DNA of 7,482 nucleotides from JAVBQU01 sp031548675. Its GTDB lineage: Bacteria; Bacteroidota; Bacteroidia; Bacteroidales; P3. This document shows positions 1-5,232 of this stretch, in pieces. How positions within the stretch are numbered: position 1 is the stretch's first letter; each line of letters begins with the position of its first letter. The translations under genes and the position numbers were made by a program. The stretch is from NCBI GenBank assembly GCA_031548675.1, contig JAVBQU010000027.1:1-7482 (forward strand), in the 5' to 3' direction. The notes under the pieces were generated by a model. That model was not told the origin of the DNA and did no database searches. It saw only the letters and a program-made list of their open reading frames with translations.

Positions 1-2
1 TA

Positions 3-119
3 CTTAAGGTTAAAGAAATCAATAATAATTCGATTTTCAGAATAGAGCAATTAATAGCCGTTTTGCTAAAGAAACAGGGAGCAGAAGATGTGGTTGATTT
101 AGTAAAAGCCAATAAATAA
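3..119 (+). CDS. C-terminal tail of an unrecognised protein (5' truncated)
   Basis: An open frame enters from the left edge and runs 38 codons to a TAA at 117-119. The visible tail is charged and probably helical, and it ends in AEDVVDLVKANK. No motif or family is recognisable in so short a piece. It converges with the radical SAM gene on the opposite strand, with about 110 bases between the two stops. The frame is the only long one in this corner, and the Lys/Glu/Val-rich composition is protein-like, but a chance open frame cannot be fully excluded. Confidence 0.5.
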   Translation, partial: LKVKEINNNSIFRIEQLIAVLLKKQGAEDVVDLVKANK

Positions 120-156
120 TAACGATAAGCTGTCATTTTTATCAGATAATTTTACT

Positions 157-228
157 CTATCCCTTTGAATGAAAACCATCCTTTTACCTAATGCAAAGTA
201 GTTGTAAAAGAGATGGAATAAGGGGTAG
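157..228. terminator. Long imperfect hairpin between convergent genes
   Basis: Two pairs of arms nest inside each other. CTATCCCTT (157-165) pairs with AAGGGGTAG (220-228) with one G-U wobble. CCATCCTTTTAC (176-187) pairs with GTAAAAGAGATGG (204-216) with one bulged base. The apical loop is about 16 nt and there is an asymmetric internal loop (166-175 against 217-219). The structure begins 3 nt after the radical SAM stop codon, so it could end or stabilise the lipoprotein-radical SAM transcript. No clear U-tract follows on either strand, so the terminator call is inferred from position and pairing. Confidence 0.4.
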
Positions 229-230
229 CA

Positions 231-1250
231 TTATATATTGAGTTTATCTATAAATAGTACCGGATCTGCTTTTTCCAAACCCCAGCCCATTTGTTCCGAC
301 GCTGCTCGACAGCCGCCTTTGCATTTATTCCACCATTCGCAAGTATTACAATAATCGGGAATGATTTGGTTCCACGATTCGGCATAATCCGAATACAATA
401 TATCTGCAATATCTTTCTCAAAAATATTTCCGGCTACAATGGGAGAGTGATTACATAAACGGATATTGCCATTGATATCTAAAGTTATAGGCTTGCGAAG
501 CACATCAAACGAGCAATTTCCGAAAGCTATTCGGGGGTAATCCGCAGGATTGAGCAAACAGGTAGGCGAGCAAACGTTAGAGCTGATAACCAAACCCAAT
601 TCTTCCGATTTTTTGTTTGCAACCCTGAACGCGACATGAAGCTGTTCGGCTGTAGCTGAAACTTCATTAGGATTTTCGATTCCACATCCGCCGATGTTAT
701 AGCGGTTCATCATGATGCGGTGTATACCTAAACTATGATGAAAATCTAAGGTTTCAGCCAAGACATCTACATTGTATTTAGTTAGAACAATAACCGAAAC
801 CAAGTAGCCACCCAAATCCATAATCGTATTGATAGAATTCAAAGATTTTTGCCAGCTTCCTTTTATACGGGTCATCGTATCATGAATTTCCGGTTGTACC
901 GAATGTAAAGGCAGTTCGAACAAGCTGATTCCCATTTTCATCAAAGCTTTGTAATCCGATTTGGTTCCTTTCAGTCCGTTGGATATCATAGTTACTGATT
1001 TTCCTTCCATACGACAGAATAAAGCCAATTCCAACATACGCTCTGCCAAAAAAGGTTCTCCGCCTGTAAAAGCTATATTGGAGATATCGGCTTGACGGAA
1101 AATTTCTTTTAATGCTTTCATCGCTTTGTCATACGAATTAAAAGGCGTGCGGACTGCATCGGGCATTTTCCAAATATTGTAGCAATACCGGCAGTTTAGA
1201 TTACATACATCAGTTAGTTCGAAAGCTATATGAGAAAGGGGAAGTTTCAT
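231..1250 (-). CDS. Radical SAM/SPASM protein, putative lipoprotein/peptide maturase
   Basis: This 339-residue protein is a radical SAM enzyme. The [4Fe-4S]/SAM-binding motif CNLNCRYC is at residues 16-23 (CxxxCxxC), and the SAM-binding GGEP motif is at 63-66. The C-terminal half has a SPASM-type auxiliary cluster region. C266 lies in DINGNIRLC and is followed by a Gly in the VAGNIFE stretch. A CX2CX5CX3C block then holds C301, C304, C310 and C314. Further cysteines at 227, 231 and 246 may supply remaining ligands. SPASM enzymes typically modify ribosomally made peptides or proteins. The gene is last in a minus-strand run behind four paralogous lipoproteins rich in Cys-Tyr dipeptides, which makes them the obvious substrates. 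From memory it resembles the Bacteroidales radical SAM enzymes paired with putative lipoproteins (the rSAM/lipoprotein system). The ATG at 1250 suits the family because the CxxxCxxC motif normally lies near the N-terminus. The class is sure; substrate and chemistry are inferred. Confidence 0.9.
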   Translation of the reverse strand: MKLPLSHIAFELTDVCNLNCRYCYNIWKMPDAVRTPFNSYDKAMKALKEIFRQADISNIAFTGGEPFLAERMLELALFCRMEGKSVTMISNGLKGTKSDYKALMKMGISLFELPLHSVQPEIHDTMTRIKGSWQKSLNSINTIMDLGGYLVSVIVLTKYNVDVLAETLDFHHSLGIHRIMMNRYNIGGCGIENPNEVSATAEQLHVAFRVANKKSEELGLVISSNVCSPTCLLNPADYPRIAFGNCSFDVLRKPITLDINGNIRLCNHSPIVAGNIFEKDIADILYSDYAESWNQIIPDYCNTCEWWNKCKGGCRAASEQMGWGLEKADPVLFIDKLNI

Positions 1251-1306
1251 TTTTATTTAGTTAATAAGTAAACAAGACACAAGATGCAAGTTTAAAGTTT
1301 GTAAAG

Positions 1307-1570
1307 TTATAAGGTATCAATTTTGCGAACTGTATCTATGGAGATCATAGGATCATAACAGGTAATCTGTTCAGTTGAATCTCTTGGATTTTCTTCAGGA
1401 GAATCATTTGATGCATCATAACAAGTTACACACGAATTTACGGTTACCGAAACTCCAATCAACAAGCTTCCTAAAGCAATTTTCCATTTCGAAAACAATG
1501 AAAAGCCTTGGGTTTTATCGGCTAAAAAAGCCGTTAAGCGGTAAAGGATTTTGATAAGTTTAGTTTTCAT
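1307..1570 (-). CDS. Small Cys-Tyr motif lipoprotein D, no TonB domain (putative rSAM substrate)
   Basis: This 87-residue protein shares its first 40 residues with the three neighbouring paralogues: an MKTKLIKILY start, then LTAFLADKT, then the FSKWKIALGSLLIG core. A hydrophobic stretch (about 31-44) leads to a lipobox-like site TVNSC with C47. Unlike its paralogues it has no TonB domain. After C47 it has only about 40 residues with two TCYD motifs (Cys-Tyr at 50-51 and 71-72), in an acidic, Pro/Ser/Asp-rich, probably disordered context. It starts 22 nt after the stop of gene C and is followed 56 nt later by the radical SAM gene, the closest lipoprotein to that enzyme. Because only leader plus CY sites remain, it is the best candidate for a dedicated modified product. 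It could instead be a truncated paralogue that lost its 3' part. Confidence 0.8.
   Translation of the reverse strand: MKTKLIKILYRLTAFLADKTQGFSLFSKWKIALGSLLIGVSVTVNSCVTCYDASNDSPEENPRDSTEQITCYDPMISIDTVRKIDTL
1451..1570. repeat. Leader repeat, copy in gene D
   Basis: These are codons 1-40 of gene D. They are near-identical at DNA level to the leaders of genes A (3414-3533), B (2741-2860) and C (2190-2309), and include the shared stretch TCCATTTCGAAAA within the SKWK coding region. This copy differs most, for example KDTQ-type changes in place of RTKG and SLF in place of PLF. Confidence 0.75.
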
Positions 1571-2189
1571 GTCCGTCTATTAAACAAAACCGTTATTGAA
1601 GTTCAAATTTTATGGGAATAGTAAAATAACAGGCAACATTTTTTCCATTTTGCTTTGCTGATATCCATTTAGGCATAAGTTTTACAACCCGTATGGCTTC
1701 ATTACTCAACTGTTGATGAGTGCTTCTCAATACCTGAATTTGTTCAATATCTCCCTTTTTTGTAACAACAAACTTTAAATATACATTACCTGTTATATCT
1801 ATATCTCTTAATTCTTTAGGATAATGTAAATGCTCTGTCAGAAATTTCGTCATTTCTTTTTCTCCACCCGGAAATTGAGGCATTTGTTCTGCTATGGTAT
1901 AAATAAAATTAGAATCTTGTTCTTCAATGTATTCAGGAGCAATAGGCACATAGCATGAAGGTTCGCTGATAATGGGCGGTAGTGGCTCAACAGGAACTGC
2001 CACATCATAGCAAGATGTTGTAATATTGATGATTTCAGGGGCGGTTATCGATTTTGTTTTTATTTCAATATTAGGAGTATCGGCAGGAATCGCTAGCTTG
2101 TAACAGGTAGGTTCTTCAATCGTATCTTTTTTAGGTTCATTTTTTGGAACATCAACTACAGCAGGCTTTTGTTTGCAACTTACCAACGA

Positions 2190-2309
2190 AAGCCCAATCA
2201 ACAAACTTCATAAAGCAATTTTCCAGTTCGAAAATATGGGAAAACCTTTAGTTTTATCAGCTAGAAAAGCTGTTAGGCTGTATAGGATTTGTATAAGTTT
2301 AGTTCTCAT
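2190..2309. repeat. Leader repeat, copy in gene C (carries the UGA)
   Basis: This 120-base leader copy is ungapped against the others. It carries unique changes: AAC (Asn) instead of the Lys codon of SKWK, ATA (Ile) in place of the Leu codon of PLFS, and TGA in place of the Gly codon. The changes cluster in the most conserved core of the leader. Confidence 0.75.
2208..2210 (-). other. In-frame UGA replacing the conserved Gly codon of gene C
   Basis: On the minus strand the codons read ATT GCT TTA TGA AGT TTG TTG, where the paralogous genes encode I-A-L-G-S-L-L. A single G-to-T change in a GGA codon would give this. The frame is open on both sides, with no indel relative to the paralogues across the leader. 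Confidence 0.85.
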
Positions 2310-2860
2310 TGATCTTTTAATTTAAAAACAATAGGAATACCATATAAATAGACATGATTGGTAGGTATCCATTTAGGCATCAGTTCTATTATGCGAATGG
2401 CTTCTTTGCTCAAAGACTCATTGGGGCTTTTTCTGACTTCTATATTGCTGATAGTTCCATTTGTATCTATAGCAAATTGAACATAAACACGCCCTTCTAT
2501 TTTATTTTGGATGGCTTCTTCTGGATATTTTATGTTTTCTTTAATAAACATCATCATGGCTTCTTCTCCACCCGGAAATTGGGGCATATTTGCTACATAA
2601 CATGTTATTATATTTTCAATATGACCAGTTTCTGCTTTTGACCTTTTTTCATTGAGCATGTATAAAGAAGAGTCTTTATTAGATTTAATTTGTTGCGAAG
2701 TTAACGTAAGAATAGCTTTTTGTTTACAAGAAACCACCGTCAATCCAATCAGCAAACTCCCTAAAGCAATTTTCCATTTCGAAAATAAGGGAAAACCTTT
2801 GGTTCTATCAGCTAAAAAAGCTGTTAGGCTGTATAGAATTTGGATGAATTTAGTTTTCAT
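2306..2860 (-). CDS. TonB C-terminal domain lipoprotein B with one Cys-Tyr motif
   Basis: This 184-residue protein has three parts. Residues 1-44 are the leader shared by all four paralogues (MKTKFIQILY, then the FSKWKIALGSLLIG core), ending in a lipobox-like TVVSC with C45. Residues 46-92 are a short variable, hydrophilic linker containing one TCY motif (86-88). Residues 92-184 form a TonB C-terminal domain with the MPQFPGGEEAM start, KYPEEA, EGRVYVQF, SKEAIRIIELMPKW and a final IPIVFKL strand. In classical TonB this domain contacts outer-membrane receptors, but here the protein appears to be a lipoprotein rather than one anchored in the inner membrane. Its ATG lies inside the end of gene A (11-nt overlap) and its TGA overlaps the start of gene C, so translation is probably coupled. 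The TonB domain is 216 bases without gaps against that of gene A, showing a recent duplication. Confidence 0.85.
   Translation of the reverse strand: MKTKFIQILYSLTAFLADRTKGFPLFSKWKIALGSLLIGLTVVSCKQKAILTLTSQQIKSNKDSSLYMLNEKRSKAETGHIENIITCYVANMPQFPGGEEAMMMFIKENIKYPEEAIQNKIEGRVYVQFAIDTNGTISNIEVRKSPNESLSKEAIRIIELMPKWIPTNHVYLYGIPIVFKLKDQ
2364..2579. repeat. Direct repeat copy 1: TonB domain of gene B
   Basis: This 216-base stretch runs from GGTATCCATTTAGGCATCA to CCCGGAAAT. It aligns without gaps to 2929-3144 in gene A at a constant offset of 565 bases, with scattered substitutions, many apparently synonymous or conservative. It reflects a tandem gene duplication. Confidence 0.8.
2741..2860. repeat. 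Leader repeat, copy in gene B
   Basis: This 120-base leader copy is almost identical to the gene A copy (3414-3533). The coding sequence for LTAFLADRTKGFPLFSKWK is preserved in both. Confidence 0.78.
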
Positions 2861-3533
2861 TATCTTCCAATTTAAAGTTTATGGGAAGCATAAAGGATGA
2901 TGAAACTTCAGCCCCCATTTGCTTAGAAGGTATCCATTTAGGCATCATTTTTATTATACGGACAGCTTCTTTGCTCAAAGATTCATCAGGGCTTTTTCTG
3001 ACTTCGATATTATTGATAGTTCCATTTCTTTCTATAACGAACCGAACATAAACACGCCCTTCTATTTTATTTTGTATGGCTTCCTCAGGATATTTCATGT
3101 TTTCTTCGATAAACTGAAACATAGCTTCTTCTCCGCCCGGAAATACAGATTTAGTTTCTACGGGATCAATAATTTGGTGTGTCAAAGTATCATTCTGATC
3201 AAATGGTACTTCAGATGTATCAATTGTTTCGTTGGATTCTGTTATTACAGGAGGAATAAAATAACACATGGTTGATACTTCAACAGGCGGTGGTGGAATT
3301 TGTAGTAACGAATCGTGAAGTGATGTTTCGTAACATTTAGTTACTTTTTCTACAAACGTGCCATCAGGTGAAATATTGGTCGGTTTTGTTTTTTCCTTAC
3401 AAGAACTAATAGAAAGTCCAATCAACAAGCTCCCTAAAGCAATTTTCCATTTCGAAAATAAGGGAAAACCTTTGGTTCTATCAGCTAAAAAAGCTGTTAG
3501 GCTGTATAGAATTTGTATCAGTTTAGTTCTCAT
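2850..3533 (-). CDS. TonB C-terminal domain lipoprotein A with two Cys-Tyr motifs
   Basis: This is the first gene of the cluster, 227 residues from the ATG at 3533. That start matches the paralogues exactly (MRTKLIQILY) and lies about 27 nt below a TAnnTTTG promoter element. A longer frame exists from a TTG at 3611, but it would begin at the upstream terminator and is rejected. Residues 1-44 are the shared leader with the FSKWKIALGSLLIG core, then ISSC with lipobox-like C45. Residues 46-129 are variable, with KCYE (66-69) and MCYF (89-92), a PPPP run and many Thr/Ser/Glu residues. Residues 130-223 are a TonB C-terminal domain (FPGGEEAM, KYPEEA, EGRVYVRF, MMPKW, LPINFKL). The stop overlaps the start of gene B by 11 nt. 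It is probably exported to the periplasm as a lipoprotein. Substrate status for the radical SAM enzyme is inferred from context and the shared leader. Confidence 0.87.
   Translation of the reverse strand: MRTKLIQILYSLTAFLADRTKGFPLFSKWKIALGSLLIGLSISSCKEKTKPTNISPDGTFVEKVTKCYETSLHDSLLQIPPPPVEVSTMCYFIPPVITESNETIDTSEVPFDQNDTLTHQIIDPVETKSVFPGGEEAMFQFIEENMKYPEEAIQNKIEGRVYVRFVIERNGTINNIEVRKSPDESLSKEAVRIIKMMPKWIPSKQMGAEVSSSFMLPINFKLEDNEN
2929..3144. repeat. Direct repeat copy 2: TonB domain of gene A
   Basis: This is the partner of 2364-2579, with the same end sequences and the same length. The stretch between the TonB copy and the leader copy differs in length between genes A and B, so duplication was followed by divergence confined to the middle segment. 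Confidence 0.8.
3414..3533. repeat. Leader repeat, copy in gene A
   Basis: This 120-base leader copy is the first in transcription order. Together with the copies in B, C and D it makes a four-member set of direct repeats, each at the 5' end of a gene, unlike mobile-element or CRISPR repeats. Confidence 0.78.
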
Positions 3534-3559
3534 AAGGATTAGAAAGGAAATTTCTAATG

Positions 3560-3567
3560 CAAATATA
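3560..3567 (-). promoter_or_regulatory. -7 element of the lipoprotein/radical SAM cluster
   Basis: The minus strand reads TATATTTG, a full match to the Bacteroidota -7 consensus TAnnTTTG, 27 nt upstream of the ATG at 3533. The region about 19 nt further upstream (GAAGTTTT) is only a weak -33 match. A start just below this box would leave a short 5' leader. It lies between the terminator at 3611-3639 and gene A, as expected for a separate transcription unit. Confidence 0.6.
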
Positions 3568-3610
3568 TAAATTATTTGCCGTAAAACTTCATCTCTGAAT
3601 AGTTCAAACA

Positions 3611-3639
3611 AAAAAAGACTGCCTTAGGCAGTCTTTTTT
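3611..3639. terminator. Strong hairpin terminator below the 3660-4130 gene
   Basis: The perfect stem GACTGCC (3617-3623) / GGCAGTC (3627-3633) has a 3-nt loop and is flanked by A6 and T6 runs that extend the pairing. It lies 21 nt beyond the stop of the minus-strand gene ending at 3660, so it terminates that gene. Being symmetrical it could act on either strand, and it isolates the lipoprotein cluster downstream. Confidence 0.85.
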
Positions 3640-3659
3640 AAATATCAAAGCAATTAATC

Positions 3660-4130
3660 TTATTCTTGATTAGAAGCAGATTCATCGTTAGCAGGTTCTT
3701 CTTCTTTCTTCTTTTTAGGTAAATAGCCCCAAATGATTAAAGCAATAATAATGAGTACTACAGGTTTTAAACCTATTTGTGTGCCCAATGGAATTGAAGG
3801 TTTTTCTTTCAAATCAAGCTTATAGGTATCTTTCAAAAAACTAAGTTCTTCGGCTTGTAGAGGCCACGCTGTTTCTCCGTTGTCAGCAACCACCACGTAC
3901 TGAATAGTGCCATAATTCCAAAGCGGCATCCAAAATATGGAAAACTGGTCAAAAGCAATTCCCATATTTACATGCTGACCTTCAATCTTTACTGAGTCCG
4001 GTAATTTGTGAATGGTTTTGAATGTGGTTCCGTTTGAGTAAAAAATGGGAATTTTCAATTTGGCAGATGCCTGGTTCGAAAATAAAAATCCGCATAATAA
4101 CAGTCCTAAAACTAATAATTTGTGTTTCAT
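3660..4130 (-). CDS. Hypothetical exported protein with C-terminal membrane segment
   Basis: No family is recognised for this 156-residue protein. It has a clear signal peptide (MKHKLLVLGLLLCGFLF, likely cleavage after ASA at 21-23) and a periplasmic part of about 98 residues rich in aromatics (for example FSIFWMPLWNYG at 63-74). A single hydrophobic helix (about 121-137, LKPVVLIIIALIIWGYL) is followed by a strongly charged tail starting KKKKEEE. This predicts a type I membrane protein with its C-terminus in the cytoplasm. It is transcribed alone from a promoter in the divergent region shared with rmlD and ends at a strong terminator, so it is unlikely to belong to the lipoprotein operon. The ATG at 4130 directly precedes the signal peptide. 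Confidence 0.8.
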   Translation of the reverse strand: MKHKLLVLGLLLCGFLFSNQASAKLKIPIFYSNGTTFKTIHKLPDSVKIEGQHVNMGIAFDQFSIFWMPLWNYGTIQYVVVADNGETAWPLQAEELSFLKDTYKLDLKEKPSIPLGTQIGLKPVVLIIIALIIWGYLPKKKKEEEPANDESASNQE

Positions 4131-4161
4131 TAAAATGATTTTTTAGTGATTAATTTTTTTG

Positions 4162-4169
4162 CAAAAGTA
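4162..4169 (-). promoter_or_regulatory. -7 element for the 3660-4130 gene
   Basis: The minus strand reads TACTTTTG, matching TAnnTTTG, 31 nt upstream of the ATG at 4130. A TTTT lies 19 nt further upstream, as a partial -33 box (TTTG consensus). Confidence 0.6.
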
Positions 4170-4234
4170 ATCATTCTAAGTTTATTAGAAAAGGCATCGG
4201 CAAGGCAGCTTATTCTTTTATAATAAAAATTTTG

Positions 4235-4242
4235 TATCTTTG
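4235..4242 (+). promoter_or_regulatory. -7 element for rmlD
   Basis: TATCTTTG is a full match to TAnnTTTG, 23 nt upstream of the ATG at 4266. It overlaps a possible GTG start at 4242, which argues that the ATG is the true start. It is divergent to the element at 4169-4162, so the two promoters lie back to back about 65 nt apart. Confidence 0.6.
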
Positions 4243-4265
4243 TGCTTAATAGAAAAATTGAAAAG

Positions 4266-5126
4266 ATGAAGCAGCAAACGGTATGGGTTACGGGCAGTAA
4301 AGGGCAATTGGGAAGTGAAATTCAGGCATGTCAGATGAATTTTCCGGAATACCGGTTTATTTTTACCGATATTACAGCGGTGGATATTACGGATAAAGAA
4401 GCTGTATTGCATTTTATGGCACAAAATCCGATAGATTTTATTATAAACTGTGCCGCATACACTGCTGTAGATAAAGCTGAAACAGAAAAGGAATCAGCAG
4501 CATTGATCAATGTTTCTGCAGTAGAAAATTTAGCTTCTGTGGCAGAACTACACCATTGTAAAATGGTACATATTTCTACAGATTATGTTTTTGACGGAAT
4601 GAATTATAAGCCTTATACAGAATTAGATACAACAGCCCCCCAGTCTGTATATGGAATTACTAAATTGCAAGGAGAGCAAATCATGCACAACCATCCTATT
4701 TCGGCTGTCATCATTCGTACTTCGTGGCTATACTCTTCATTTGGAAATAATTTTGTAAAAACGATACTGAAGATTGCCAAAGAAAAAGGAGCATTGAATG
4801 TGGTTTGCGATCAGATAGGCACGCCGACCTATGCGGCAGATTTAGCTTTCGTTGTTTTAAATATGCTGGCAAAAATTCCGGATAATAAAATTGAAATTTA
4901 TCATTTCTCTAACGAAGGGGTTTGCAGCTGGTACGATTTTGCCAAAGAAATAGTAAATATGGCAGATGTTACATGTAAAATTACGCCTATTCCTGCATCG
5001 GCTTATTCTGCACCGGCTCCACGTCCGTATTACAGTGTGTTCGATAAAACCAAAATCAAACAGGAATTACCCTATGAAATAGCCTATTGGAAAGATAGTT
5101 TGAGAAAATGTATGGAACAATTGTAA
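4266..5126 (+). CDS. rmlD: dTDP-4-dehydrorhamnose reductase
   Basis: The protein is 286 residues from the ATG at 4266, the usual length for RmlD. It catalyses the last step of dTDP-L-rhamnose synthesis, the NAD(P)H-dependent reduction of dTDP-4-dehydro-L-rhamnose in the cytoplasm. Visible features are the N-terminal Rossmann motif TGSKGQLG (9-16), NCAAYTAVDKAE (61-72), STDYVFDG (104-111), the catalytic Tyr/Lys pair YGITK (Y129, K133), RTSWLY (151-156) and substrate-side motifs DQIGTPTY (182-189) and APRPYYSVFDKTK (250-262). All expected catalytic residues are present. A GTG at 4242 would add eight residues but falls in the promoter. The usual rmlA, rmlB and rmlC partners are not adjacent. A phosphohexomutase gene follows 106 nt later, behind a hairpin. 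Rhamnose is typically destined for surface polysaccharide. Confidence 0.95.
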   Translation: MKQQTVWVTGSKGQLGSEIQACQMNFPEYRFIFTDITAVDITDKEAVLHFMAQNPIDFIINCAAYTAVDKAETEKESAALINVSAVENLASVAELHHCKMVHISTDYVFDGMNYKPYTELDTTAPQSVYGITKLQGEQIMHNHPISAVIIRTSWLYSSFGNNFVKTILKIAKEKGALNVVCDQIGTPTYAADLAFVVLNMLAKIPDNKIEIYHFSNEGVCSWYDFAKEIVNMADVTCKITPIPASAYSAPAPRPYYSVFDKTKIKQELPYEIAYWKDSLRKCMEQL

Positions 5127-5155
5127 AAATGTATTTTATCATGGAATACATTTTT
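5125..5155 (+). terminator. AT-rich hairpin terminator after rmlD
   Basis: The perfect 11-bp stem AAAAATGTATT (5125-5135) / AATACATTTTT (5145-5155) has a 9-nt loop, begins inside the rmlD stop codon and ends in five Ts. The low GC makes it weaker than the hairpin at 3611-3639. Confidence 0.55.
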
Positions 5156-5232
5156 ACCAAAACAAAATAGCCGTTTAAAACGTTCCAGATATTCTCAAAA
5201 TTATAATTTAGAAAAACATAAACTTTGATATT

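Larger units (their letters stand above)
1593..2309 (-). pseudogene. TonB-domain Cys-Tyr lipoprotein C, interrupted by in-frame UGA
   Basis: Aligned with its neighbours, this gene begins at the ATG at 2309-2307, which overlaps the TGA of gene B as ATGA. It reads 33 codons of the shared leader (MRTKLIQILY ... FSNWKIAL), then hits TGA at 2210-2208, where the paralogues have a Gly codon (ALGSLL). The frame then continues without interruption to a TAA at 1595-1593, about 238 codons in all. Past the stop come a lipobox-like VSC (codon 45), three CY motifs (TCYK, SCYD and SCYV, near 69, 100 and 119) and a full TonB C-terminal domain (MPQFPGG ... LMPKW ... IPIKFELQ). A TTG two codons after the stop could restart translation, but that product would lack most of the leader. 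The intact downstream frame suggests a recent nonsense mutation, a restart, readthrough or a sequencing error. Confidence 0.75.

Noticed and set aside
1251..1306. Separate promoter for the radical SAM gene (TAAACTTG on the minus strand)
   Set aside because: It misses one consensus position and has no convincing -33 box. Readthrough from the cluster promoter explains expression more simply.
2011..2020. Fourth functional CY motif near the C-terminus of gene C (VACYFTIPIKF)
   Set aside because: It falls in the last beta-strand region of the TonB domain where the paralogues have other residues, and the context lacks the Pro/acidic linker of the other CY sites, so it is probably chance. Its codons lie near 1623-1631 rather than in the listed linker region.
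2208..2210. UGA decoded as glycine (as in some candidate-phyla bacteria)
   Set aside because: The UGA sits exactly where paralogues have Gly, but gene B uses TGA as its own stop at 2308-2306 and the other genes look like ordinary Bacteroidota genes. One codon is no basis for a changed code.
2208..2210. Selenocysteine insertion at the UGA
   Set aside because: The paralogues have Gly rather than Cys at this position, and the site lies in a membrane/signal segment with no catalytic role.
1451..3533. CRISPR-like or mobile-element repeats
   Set aside because: The repeats are 120 and 216 bases, each in the same position within a gene, and code for conserved protein parts. No short regular spacers, terminal inverted repeats or transposase are present.
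2354..3570. Several plus-strand open frames of 70-118 codons across genes A and B
   Set aside because: They recur at matching places in both paralogues only because they mirror the repeated coding sequence. They are Phe/Tyr/His-rich antisense shadows with no family features.
3534..3611. 26-residue N-terminal extension of lipoprotein A from a TTG start
   Set aside because: It would begin inside the terminator and upstream of the promoter element, and the paralogues all start at the internal MRTK/MKTK position.
4242..4265. GTG start for rmlD adding eight residues
   Set aside because: It overlaps the TATCTTTG promoter element, and the ATG at 4266 gives the family-typical N-terminus just before the Rossmann motif.
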